NCBI GenBank assembly: GCA_009760855.2
Contig: WPIO01000105.1
Coordinates: 1-64,000, forward strand
Source of the DNA: Cristatella mucedo
Lineage: Eukaryota > Bryozoa > Phylactolaemata > Cristatellidae
DNA: 64,000 nucleotides
Direction of reading: 5' to 3'
Below the pieces are notes generated by a model that was not told the DNA's origin, made no database searches, and saw only the letters and a list, made by a program, of their open reading frames with translations. Made by a program: the position numbers and the translations under genes. Of this stretch, positions 33,291 through 43,139 are shown piece after piece; the stretch's first letter is position 1, and every line of letters starts with the position of its first letter.

Positions 33291-34424
33291 GCTTTACTTC
33301 ACAGGCCTGCCTTAACTGTAGTCAGGGCCCTCGGTTACAGCATTTCCGGGTTGCCTTAACAGAGGCAGTTCACAAAGAAAACTCCGTGCAAAGTAAGTGA
33401 CCTAATGCGACTCCTTGCTCTGCGTTGTCCTACTGCTTTAGTAACACGACTTCGCAGACTCTGGTAATCTTAGTTACCCGTTACGAGCTCGGAGACTCAT
33501 TTACTTCTACAAGAAGCACCGACATCACTGCAAAATCTGGTTCTATCGCCTCTTAAGCTGAGCATTACACAGGCTAGTGTACAAACAGCGCTTGCGAGAA
33601 CTCTGACCTGCTCTCCCATCGCCAAGCCAAACTGACGATACATGGTAGACGTACTCGGCACGTCGGCTCCTAGTGGTGAACTATGACTAGCACGTCTTTA
33701 TGACTGAAGAACTTCCGCTTCACCTCCTCTACGGCGATGGGATGGTCAACTTTGACCCACATGTAACCGGAAGCAGGCAGAGTAAGAAGAATTCCTAATA
33801 AATCACCTGCACGAAAGGGTTTTCAATTTCAACGGAGTTTTTTCAAATGTCTTGATAGTCATCAAAGAAAGGCGCGGCCACGGAGCATTCGTCAGCGGCA
33901 AGCTGGCGACGTCGACATGCAGTCAACTACCCGACTCGCCGCCATTGTCCTGATAAAGCGCACAACACGATTCTGACAAACGCGGAGCTTCAAAAGGATG
34001 TCAATATATGAAACAACCGTCTGTGATGTCACTAGGTTCTTGCTGTCCTCACGTTCATTAGCTATGGCAAGAACAGTATGGCGGATAATGTAAATGAGCG
34101 GGGAGCTTGAGTTTTGGTCTGCGTGAGCCCTATTTTACTCGAGCAAGGAGACATTCTTACAACTGCACAAGAATGACGTAAGGTTGTTAATAGTGCTGAC
34201 AAAACAAATTTTTTAGGTGTAGGGCAAAATCAGCATCCATGATATTTTAACTGCGTAACAATTGATGCAAGATCTTTCTATCAAGAAATGGGTAGCACAT
34301 GTGCCCCATTGGGCGAGCACTAAGTAAAACTGTGCTGCTTCCACCAACCCCCGTGGCTGTAAAGCCATGAACACAAGCTTCAAATTAGAAAAGTTGTGTG
34401 TATGTAATATTAATCATATTAATA
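33291..34424. other. No gene seen
   Basis: Mixed composition. No recognisable repeat copy elsewhere in the window and no domain-bearing frame. Confidence 0.4.
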
Positions 34425-34605
34425 CTACATTTTATAGCACCCTACAAGAGCTACACCTCTTTCTATTCAATTCACAGAGGCTGTATAGAAAGCATTACCA
34501 AAATTAATGGTAACATTCACAGGCGTCTTATCTAAGCATTCTCCATATACTGCAGGGCTCAAGCACACAACCTTAGTCACTTAAGGTGAGCACCATAACC
34601 CTGAG
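34425..34605 (-). mobile_element. SINE-1 copy, degraded
   Basis: Minus strand: GGTTATGGTGCTCACCTTAA (box A region), GTGTGCTTGAGCCC (box B), and after an insertion-like stretch GAATAGAAAGAGGTGTAGCT and CTTGTAGGGTGCTATAAAAT. Longer than the others, so it may carry a small insertion. Confidence 0.6.
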
Positions 34606-34989
34606 CAAACTCAAGTGGTTGGTCGACCACTTACTTATGCGGTCCTGCAGAAAAAACACGGCTACAGAATACAATATGAACTTATGACAACTGGATTTCT
34701 ACTGATAATACTCCATAGAAAAAGTAATCGTATACCAGCCAGCACGTTCGTCCGCCTCGGGATCTAACCATGCAGAGGTCTTGCATGAAGTGCAATGGAC
34801 AGTTTACTGTTTCAGTTGGTGAGCTGATGAGTGCAGCATGATCGTCACAGAGCTTAACAGCAAAAACATTCAATGCACAGCTGCTGCATATCAGCACCAT
34901 GAGGTCGGTAAGTCTTCTAGTCGATTCGATAGATTCTTGAGCAGCGGGAGCTCAATAAACCTTCGAAGTAACTTTGCCAACAACGGTAT

Positions 34990-35115
34990 CAAGCCACGTG
35001 GCTAATGAATGCTTGAGTTCACACCTTTTCGGAACCTGGGCGCAAATGCCAACTCGATTACGTCGATCCTGTCAGCCTCAACCTTAGTAGCACAGGGTGA
35101 GTCAATTGTGGTTTG
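34990..35115. repeat. Short block repeated at 58790-58900
   Basis: TTTTCGGAACCTGGGCGCAA ... CAGCCTCAACCTTAGTAGCA aligns with TTTTAGAAACCGTGGCCCAA ... CAACCTCGACCTTAGTAGAA. Function unknown. Confidence 0.5.
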
Positions 35116-35117
35116 GA

Positions 35118-35205
35118 ATGTAATGTAATGTAATTTCTCCCCGTCTGTAACTCCAAAAACCCACGCAGACTACGTGGGGAGTTGTGCAGGACTTTTGTGT
35201 TACAG
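35118..35205 (-). mobile_element. TTACA-family LINE, very short 3' end
   Basis: Tail (TGTAA)n at 35118-35136, then the terminal hairpin region (CTGTAACTCCAAAAACCCAC ... GTGGGGAGTTGTGC). Ends where the plus-strand L2 begins. Confidence 0.75.
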
Positions 35206-35871
35206 CAAAGACCTGTTAAAAGTTATTCTGATTGTTATATGACCGTAGTGCGTAAGAAATTACGTGCCTATGGATATCTAAACGCTTATCGCTTCGGGCT
35301 GCTGGGTCTCCCACGCCGGCGGCTGCCTTAGCTACGCCGGCGGCTAGTAACCTGCACGTTAGTTATGATCGTCAGCAGCTGTTATCGCTTCGTCATCGCA
35401 GATCAAATGCATTCCTAGATATAAATGTTGTTGCTAAGATTCATGAACTATGCATTAACAAAAGAAAAGCACCCCGTAGCCGCCGCGGTGGCCGGAACCG
35501 CCAGGTCAGACGCTGCTCTCTGGGCAGGAACTTCGAGCTGAGTACCCGCTCGTTTAGTATTCCTAGCTTGTCTCGAACCGCTCAGCACGCTCCGCCACAT
35601 GCGTCACTGTAAATCTCTCTAACTTAGCGTTCATCAGGCCTGTTGTAACTCCATCGGCCAGATTTAACGCTTGCCTTTGGAATCCTCGCTCAATGTGCAA
35701 TAAGCCTCTGGTAATAAGCAACCTTATTTCTGAAAATGATATCGACCTGCTCGCCCTAACTGAAACTTGGCTGAAATTGATCAACTGCCCGACAATAAAA
35801 GACGCAACCCCATCTGGTTTCTTGTTCTTTCACACCCCTAGATCAATCAAAACTGGAGGTGGAGTTGCAAT

Positions 35872-36611
35872 TGTACCCAGGCTGGGTTCGGTTGGCAGGG
35901 ACTGGACGGCTAAAGTGAGGGTTAGGGTCACCGGCTAGGCCGGGGTCGGACCCTACGGCATGGCCGGTTGTATGCGGTGACGCGAGGTCACCGGGGCTCT
36001 TGGGTAGCAGACGTTGGCCAAGTAAGTCGTGGTGTTGGAGGCTCCCGGTCTCGCCGAGTTATGCACCTGGATTCGTGCAGGCGTGCTCCGGCGATGCTGC
36101 CACGCACGCAAGGGAACGAGAGCCCAAGGCCCGAGCGGAGCTGGATAGCTCGCTCGTTGTTGACTTGTTTTTATTCCGCGTTCCCCTTGTAGCATGTTCG
36201 TGACCCCCCCCCGTGTGTTGGCGTCTTTCGGTGGAAGCTTACGACTGTGGTAGTTGTCGACTCGGACTAGCCAGCAGTTACTCAGCCAGCCGTGTTTTGG
36301 ACGGTGTACGCTCGTACTGTTGGACTCGGAGTCGGTACAACGACAGGACTGCGGAAGCCGACTGACCCCAACTAACACGTTTGTTCGCACTTGCTGCGTC
36401 GTCTTGCGCCCCCATAGTGTACTATGTATAGGACCCTCCCTGTAGACTTGTTTAGTTCCTTTGTTTTTGTTGGCGCATGAGTTATAACAAAGAGGTTTAT
36501 CCTGACGGTCGCTCGTCTTACCCTAGCTCGGCGGCATGGCGAGCGGCAGCGTGGCCGGAGTATGGCGGGGTTTGGCGGAAAATAGCCTTTGACCCCTAGA
36601 ACCCGGTTGCA
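35872..36611 (+). mobile_element. Solo LTR, 740 bp, inserted in L2 endonuclease
   Basis: TGTACCCAGG...GGTTGCA. It is flanked by CAAT (35868-35871) and CTAT (36612-36615), a 4-bp target duplication with one mismatch; the intact LINE at about 9990 reads CTAT. Aligned end to end with 12122-12858, including GCTCCCGGTCTCGCCGAG and GGTCGCTCGTCTTA. The TATA-like box is degenerate here (TTATAACAAA). Confidence 0.88.
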
Positions 36612-36619
36612 CTATTATC

Positions 36620-37324
36620 GTGCGCTCGAAATTCAACTTCAAGCCATTTGCAGTTCCCTCGAAGCAGTCTTTTGAATCAATTGTCTTGGTCTCATCCGAA
36701 AACAAGCTACCGATAGTGGCAGTAGTCTATCGCCCTCCAGGTACCAAATCCTCATTTATCTCAGATTTCTCCGATCTCATTTCGATTCTGTGTGCAAGAA
36801 ATCAATCCTTCCTCGTTATGGGTGATTTCAACGTTCACTTTGATAACTTATCTGACGCTTTCAGCACCGAATTTTGTGCATTGACTGACTCATTGTCTCT
36901 TGTGGCTCAAGTGCATGGCCCTACTCGCATCAAGGATCACACACTCGACCAGATTTTCTCATACAACTGCACTTTTTCATCACCAGTTATTACCAATTCC
37001 TGCTTATCTGACCACATGCAGATCTCATTCAATCTACAGTGTGTGTCCACATCCTCCTCTAAAATAACCTGTGAATCACGAGACCTCAAGACCCTTGGCA
37101 TCGATGCTGTCCGTGCGAAAATACCTGCTTCACCTCTGCTGCTCAGTCCTCCCTCTGATCTGTCATCATTGGTAGATAGCTATAACACGACACTAGCTGA
37201 CACGCTCGACGAGTTTGCACCTCTGACAAAGCGCACTGTGCACCTCCGCCCAGCCGGCCTATGGTTTACCACAGGCATTAAACTAGCTAGGTCTACTAAG
37301 CGAAAGCTTGAAAAAGCATGCTAA
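36620..37324 (+). pseudogene. LINE endonuclease fragment (3' part after the LTR)
   Basis: Open for 234 codons: FNFKPFAVPSKQSFESIVLV, VVYRPPGTKSS, FLVMGDFNVHFDNLSDAFST, HTLDQIFSYNC, DLKTLGIDAVRAKIPASPLL, ending KRKLEKAC. The first third of the domain, with the ETWL catalytic Glu, is on the other side of the LTR (35693-35871). This is the cleanest endonuclease sequence in the window and lacks the 57-bp duplication of 9559-9672. Confidence 0.88.
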
Positions 37325-37983
37325 ATATCAGGACTGACTGTCCATCGACAGGCGTATGAAGACTACTGTAGGTCGTACCAATCGATCCTAGCAAAGGCCA
37401 AGTCTAGCTTCTATAGAAAAATTGTTGAATCCCAGATGCACAATCCAAAAACGCGATGTCGACGATAAACCATCTCCTCAACCACTACCCGGTTAGCTTC
37501 TCACCTAATGATCCTTGTGATGATCTAGCCGATCGCGTCTCTCGATTCTTTGTGCAGAAGATAGACAAAATCAGGGAATCCATCCCTGCGACGATAACAT
37601 CTCCACTAGAATGCTGTTCCCCGATTCATGGCTGCACCTCAATGTCTGCATTTAAGCAGGTCCCTAGTGATCTAGTCCTGAAGTTCGTATCTCAATCAAA
37701 GAAGACAACAAGTCCTCTGGACCCTATTCCCACTGTCCTGCTCATACGTTGCATTGATCTGCTGCTGCCATGCATAACTAACATCATTAATATGTCATTA
37801 GTCTCAAGTCATGTCCCAGCACCTTTCAAAAAAGCTGTAGTCAGGCCACTTCTCAAGAAAGCGACACTAGACCAAGAAAACTTAAGCAACTACCGGCCAT
37901 TCTCCCCTCTACCATTCCTATTAAAGACACTGGAATGGGTCGTGGCAGACCAGCTAAACGCATTTATCGAAACCTCACTCCTT

Positions 37984-38834
37984 GTAAACTACAGTCACAA
38001 TTTAAAAAAAGTCTTGCCATATTATGGATGTTGTTGCCGTCCTACTAGATGAATTTAACAGTAAAAAATAAAAAATGAAATATCTTCAAAACGAGTCTAT
38101 TGAAATTGTATGGCTTTATTTATGTTCAGCCCACCTATATATTACAGATTAGGGACTTTTTCAGTAAGTAACGATTTCAATTTTGACTGCTTTTATTAAC
38201 AGGAGAATCCCGGCCCTATGGAGCGCGCATCTGGGTCAACAGTAAAATTCTTCTCCTGAATTTCTTATTGCTTTGCTGATTAGTACAAAAGCGACCGATG
38301 CGTGCTTTGTATTTCCGTTAAATAGTCAGTACCTAAAGTTTATCCTCGTGTTGTGGCTGAATGTCAGAGAGTCCCTTAAATCTTGCACTGTCTATATTGA
38401 CTGACCAGCTCTCTCACATTTGCACCCCCAGTCATTTTTATAGAATGGGTTCAGCAACAAAGCAGAGGTACGTCTCGGAATTCGCTTAGTAAAAAAATAA
38501 AGACACTCATTCGGTCTCAAGCGGTTAAATACAACTGGCCAGTGCGATGAAACAGGTCATTCGAACTAGCTGGTTCTCAAAGGCCTCGTGTCCTTAGAGA
38601 GGCTACTAATGAAGCTTGACTACCAAAATCTCTACGGAAGATCGCTTTGACATTAATTTAAACAGACGACTTAACACAATTTTAATAACGATGACACGCT
38701 GTTATTGCTGTAACAGATAGCTGATGCATACTTTGCGAACGGGAGAACAATTGAAAACCTGAATCGTAAAATACGCCAAGAGGTCTTGCACAACACTCAG
38801 CACATTAGCTTGCTGCCCACTATGAGGGCATGAT
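37984..38834. other. No gene seen
   Basis: AT-rich in the first 100 bp, otherwise unremarkable. Confidence 0.4.
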
Positions 38835-39345
38835 AATATGTACAAATGTGTCAATCTCCGTTTGTAGCTACACAAAGCCTCAAAAACTAAGTAGGTGCTA
38901 CACAGGAGAGTTTTACATGGCGCACTGTAAGCCTTTGTGCCTTTATGGTACGTTTACAGCAACCAACAGAATTAATAAAAAATCAATTAAAAGTAAATAT
39001 GAGAAACATGGCTTAATAAAGTCAGGAGGTAAGTCCAAGAAGTAAATATCATAGAAGTAGTAACTCAGGACAGCTTGACAAGATGTGCCACAGTTGGCCG
39101 CGGGAGAGTAGATTTCTCTGAGTAAGAATTGTGGATTCGAGCTCAACAGTCTACGACCTGCTGAAAAAAGCTTTTGTTCCCAACGGCAAATAACCGTAGG
39201 TAGGCAGCAGCTAATTGGCGATCTATGGAGGATGAAGGAGCCAAGCCATGAAGGGCCTGGTGGGTTAGGGTAGAAACTTTGCTGTGTATCCATTGATCAA
39301 CCGCAGTCCATCTAAGCTCCTTCAGCAAAGAAGACTTGGCTAAAC
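38835..39345 (-). mobile_element. TTACA-family LINE, C-terminal coding end and 3' end
   Basis: Minus frame 39328-39143: MLKELRWTAVDQWIHSKVST, LTHQALHGLAPSS, which matches 59188 (LKELGWLPVEQRIQSKVLTL). It continues with FLLREIYSPAANCGTS and the 3' hairpin region at about 38860-38905. The (ATTAC)n tail is decayed. Confidence 0.82.
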
Positions 39346-40190
39346 TTCTGTGATTTTTTGGCTAAGATTGCAGCCACATTCGTCACCAGCTGCAGACCAG
39401 ACCAGACCAGACCAAAGGCTCAATGGCTCTTAAATCCCTCCAAAACGGATTGGCCTGTCTAGTCAAGTTTCCCTAGCACAAGTCAACGAACAATTCCAGG
39501 CTAACTAGCATGAATCGCACCGCACGCCTCTAAAATGGCCCACTCGTTGTAGTGATATACTGAAGCCCAAAGACAGTGGGAACAATAGCTTGGCTCAGAT
39601 TTCGAAACCTTTTTTCAATGAGTGTAAAAACACCAACGTAAGACCTGCTCTGGGAGCATTCCTCGCGATAAGCGGAACAGCAGCGTTGGAATTATTTATT
39701 ATTAATTAGATATACTCATCAGACTCAAGCTCCATTTGTTGCGACTTAAGCAGTCCAGGGGAATCCCATGCCACCCATCGAAGTGGTGCTATGTCCGCCT
39801 CTACTTCCAGTCACAATCTGCTACATTCATTAGCCCGAGCAGGTAAAGATAGAAATAGTGAGTTCTTTTAAGCTATACTAGTAGTAATACGCAAATTATA
39901 CCGTCGGCATAGAACCAACTCTACTTCTAGGCACTTTACAGCTGCATTCCGTGCTCATCTGTGGGCATCATCATTTCCTCGTACCAGCTGTGTATCAGCA
40001 GGCTCTGCACCAGCATGGGCCGTCCGGATACTTATTAAGAGTGACACATTCATGACTTTACCAACTGCCGATCTATCACAGTCAATGCTGAAGGGTGCTG
40101 CCGGGAACCCATCTTGTGATCCCTCCACCGACGAGCCCCTCAGATGAGGCCACCGGCGATGAGTTGGTTGTCCATTCCAAATCTGCCGTT
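39346..40190. other. No gene seen; (CCAGA)n short tandem
   Basis: 39392-39416 has four to five AGACC units. The remaining sequence has no recognised feature. Confidence 0.45.
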
Positions 40191-40194
40191 ACAG

Positions 40195-40262
40195 CATTCG
40201 TAAAGTGCCTAGAAAGAGATTGAGTTCTCTGGGAGCACTATGTAAAATGTATTATTATAATT
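40195..40262 (+). mobile_element. L2-type 3' tail
   Basis: GTAAAGTGCCTAGAAAGAGA, TTGAGTTCTCTGGGAGCAC, then (ATT)n. It meets a minus-strand L2 tail directly, giving a tail-to-tail junction. Confidence 0.85.
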
Positions 40263-40383
40263 ATTATCCATTTCTAGGCTCTTTATGTATGCTGCAATGA
40301 AAGCATAATCGTAATATTAGCGGGAGCATGCACAAAGTCAACAAGAAAAATATGATTTGCGGTGACATGTACAAGTTCAGCAT

Positions 40384-40545
40384 AAGGCAGCTGCTTTAAC
40401 GACCTCGGTCCCTAGGTCGTGGGTTCGATTCCTGTGGTGGGCGGATCTTTATCGCCACTGCAAGCGGCAGTGATAGCCGTAAATACTCTTCTGTCTTTAT
40501 ACAAAAAAGGCTGTTTAATCAGCTAGAAGTTATTTATTTCCATTT
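40384..40545 (+). mobile_element. SINE-2, 162 bp, with 5-bp target duplication AGCAT
   Basis: Flanked by AGCAT at 40379-40383 and 40546-40550 inside L2 3'UTR. Box B is a perfect GGTTCGATTCC at 40422-40432. Then CCACTGCAAGCGGCAGTGA, TAGCCGTAAATACTCTTCTG, TCTTTATACAAAAAAGG and a short ATTT-rich tail. A clear tRNA-like arm (CGACCTCGGTCCCTAGGTCG) precedes box B. Confidence 0.88.
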
Positions 40546-40955
40546 AGCATGCAAGTGTGGATAGTGGCAGCATGCACTGTGTCAGAACGCGTAAGCACGA
40601 GTAAGCACGAAAAGGACGAATCGCAGGGACCCACCAAATGCTGTGATAAAAAAATGCAGTTTAGCTCCTTTTTAAATGTCTTCAACTCATGGAATGCCGC
40701 AAAGTCAGTCGGGAGTGAGCTCCAGGCTTTGGGAGCATACGGACTAAAGGCACGGTCTTCAAACAATTTCAGGTTTGTACGAAGTATAGGAAAACGAATA
40801 AATGCCGAAAAGCGGGTTGTACAATGCCTTGCCTGGTGGGGGAATAGATCCGATAGGTAGACTGGAGCAAAAGAATGAATGAAGGGACCTAAACTTAGTT
40901 GACAAAACCTTGAGGTCGATGCGTTGCTTGACTGGTAGCCAGTACAGGTAGGTGA

Positions 40956-41086
40956 CAATGTAATGTAATGTATCTCCGTCAGTAACTCCACAAAGTCATA
41001 AAGACCATGTGGGTGTTACGCAGGAGAGTTTTGTATAGCGCACTCACAGCCTAAGCGGCTTTCGGTACGCATTCGGTAGCCAACGG
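40956..41086 (-). mobile_element. TTACA-family LINE, short 3' end nested in L2
   Basis: (TGTAA)n tail read on the plus strand, GTATCTCCGTCAGTAACTCC, the terminal hairpin, GCGGCTTTCGGTACGCATTC, then back to L2 coding sequence (GTGTGACGTGGCAACTGCG). GTGAC at both edges may be the target duplication. Confidence 0.82.
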
Positions 41087-41890
41087 GTGTGACGTGGCAA
41101 CTGCGAAGCTCACGACAGACAAGCCTAGTTGCAGAGGAGTGCACCAGCTGTAAGCAACTGATTGCACAGGCCGGTAGACCATCAAGCAGTTAGCTATAGA
41201 AGTGAAAACGGGATGTCAGTAATGCATGGACCAATTTAGATGTTGTATCCTGTCTAAACAAGCCCGAAGTTTAGCAATGCTACGTAGCTGAAGGGAGGCA
41301 GACTTACTTAACTAAGGAGCTGATTTGGTCGTCGAATGAAAAGACTCTTTGGAACATAAAACCTTCATTTCCTGCAAATTCAACACGAGATTAGCTGACA
41401 GAGCAGATTTTGAGCACTAAGCTTTCTACTTGCTTCATCGCACTTGGTTCTCCCATAATTAATAAGTTGGTTTTATCGTCATTTATCTTGAGAAAGTTTG
41501 TGGCCACCCCATCTGGGGATGTCAGCAGTACATGCATCAAGAGAGTTAAGACAGTTCGTTGAGCTGGAAATGTAGGAGGGATCAATGTAAAGGTAAAATT
41601 GAGTGTCAACTCATTTAAGTGAAAGCCTGGTTTATTCGTGACGGTGGCGTCGGCAAAAGGAATCTTATAAACTGTGAGCGTGTGTAGCGGACCAAGCGCA
41701 GAGCCCCGAGGTACTCCGTATTTCAGTGGTTCCTCGAATGATGTTTTTCTGCTCATATCAATACATTAGAGGCTCCCACTGCCGCAGGCCTTGAACCACT
41801 GTAGTTTGGCGCCTCTGACGTCCAGGTGAGATCACAGGCGCTCGAAAAGTACTCGGTGATCAATAGTATCAAACGTTTCCAAACATTGAG

Positions 41891-42415
41891 CAAAAATGCG
41901 GCTACTCATCAGCTGTGTGACTAATCTTGAATGCATATATATGTAACACAACTTATTTTACTATGCAGCAAAGCACGGCTACATATTTCGCCACTAGTTC
42001 AACTCAATAGTCTGCCCGTAACTCAATAGTCTGCCCGTCCGGCTACTCAAAGAGCTGTTCAAATTTGTAAGCCAGTGGGCTTTAATAATAATAAAAATCC
42101 TTAATTTATTTGGCACCCAAAATTAAATCTCAGCACAGCGCTTTACAGCTCGCTGCTAATGAATCAATAATCGATATGGCTGATGTGCCTGGCATGTTAG
42201 TGACATGTCGGACTATAAAAAGTAGCTATTTATTGCTGCTCGCAGGAAATATCTGGCAGCTTTTCTAAGCATGTTAACTGGAGTGCCTAATGAAACTGAC
42301 ATTTATAGCATTCATGTGATCGAGTCTACTTCTTTGATTATCACGACGCAAGTAGATTCTATTGGCCGTGCTCCTTTGATGATCTTATTAGTCTGAAACG
42401 TATTTGCAGTAGTTC
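41891..42415. other. No gene seen
   Basis: 42085-42150 (TAATAATAAAAATCC, then GGCACCCAAAATTAAATCTC) may be a very degraded minus-strand hairpin tail of the L2/SINE-1 type. The rest is unremarkable; GTTCAACTCAATAGTCTGCC-type repeats occur at 41998-42030. Confidence 0.4.
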
Positions 42416-42419
42416 CATC

Positions 42420-43120
42420 CCATTAGGAATGCAGACACAGGTAGAGTGCCCCTGCTTGTTTTGCTCGATCTTTCGGCAGCTTTTGATACTATCAATCGCA
42501 AAGTTCTTCTAGAGCGCCTCTCATTTCGTCTGGGCATCACTAGCACTGTTCTACAATGATTAAGATCATATCTCAGAGGGAGACTCCGGAGCATTGATGT
42601 TAATGGACAAAGATCATCCGAGGTACCTCTGAAATATGGGATGCATCAGGGCTCCGTGCTACGTCCGGTTCTTTTCACCGTTTATACTCTCCCTCTGACT
42701 GATGTGATTGCCAAGGACAATCTAGGCTTTCACTTCTATGCGGATGACGCTTAGTTGTACCTTTGCTTTGATACCTCCCAGACTTCGAGCACCTCGAATT
42801 CTCTCAACTCACTGGCTGCATGTATTGATGACATCCGCAAATGGATGGCAGCAAATTTTTTTTAAACAAAACGATGATAGAACTAACTTACTAGTTATGT
42901 GCAAACCCAGTGTGCTTCAGAAAGTCGAAAGGCTGACGCTAAAAATTGGCTATGTCAGCATATCTCCAGTTGAATCAGTGGGAAATCTTTGGTGTCGTGT
43001 TCCAAAGTGTTCTCTCGCTAGACGACCGCATCAGCTTCAGAGTCAAATCTGCCTACTTTCAGCTACATAATATTGATAAAACTCGGGCTTGTTTAGATAA
43101 GGATACCACGTCTAAACTAT
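42420..43120 (+). mobile_element. L2-type RT fragment
   Basis: Begins at the AGGAATGCAGACACAGGTAG block (RT ...NADMGRV, here with changes). It runs through PLKYGMHQGSVL-like motif B, TTCTATGCGGATGACGCTTA (YADD with an altered next residue and stop) and the SVGN-L-C-V-FQS block, to GATAAGGATACCACGTC. Truncated at both ends. Confidence 0.82.
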
Positions 43121-43139
43121 CGAAAACGATAACTAAATT

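Larger units (their letters stand above)
35206..37983 (+). mobile_element. L2-type LINE, 5' end to early RT, split by a solo LTR
   Basis: The 5' region (35206-35692) aligns with the 5'UTR of the full-length copy. The endonuclease begins at 35693 (MCNKPLVISNLISENDIDLL), is interrupted at 35871 by the LTR and resumes at 36612. 36620-37324 holds FLVMGDFNVHFD and LRPAGLWFTTGIKLARSTKR, i.e. the junction that is frame-broken in the 7057 copy. 37456-37985 is the RT start ([34 protein letters not shown]). Similarity ends abruptly at 37983: the 3' half is missing. That is not expected from target-primed insertion and implies a later deletion or recombination. Confidence 0.9.
40265..41890 (-). mobile_element. 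L2-type LINE relic carrying two nested insertions
   Basis: From the 3' end at 40265 through 3'UTR, the C-terminal block (40991-40530: VYLSDLFPHQARHCTTRFSA, TNLKLFEDRAFSPYAPKAWS) and the RT YADD region (41756-41391: EEPLKYGVPRGSALGPLHTL). SINE-2 sits at 40384-40545 and a TTACA-family piece at 40956-41086. It ends in the RT domain near 41890. Confidence 0.85.

Noticed and set aside
40395-40440. Functional tRNA gene
   Set aside because: Good box B, but the 5' half does not fold as a complete tRNA, and the tail, target duplication and sister copies show a SINE.
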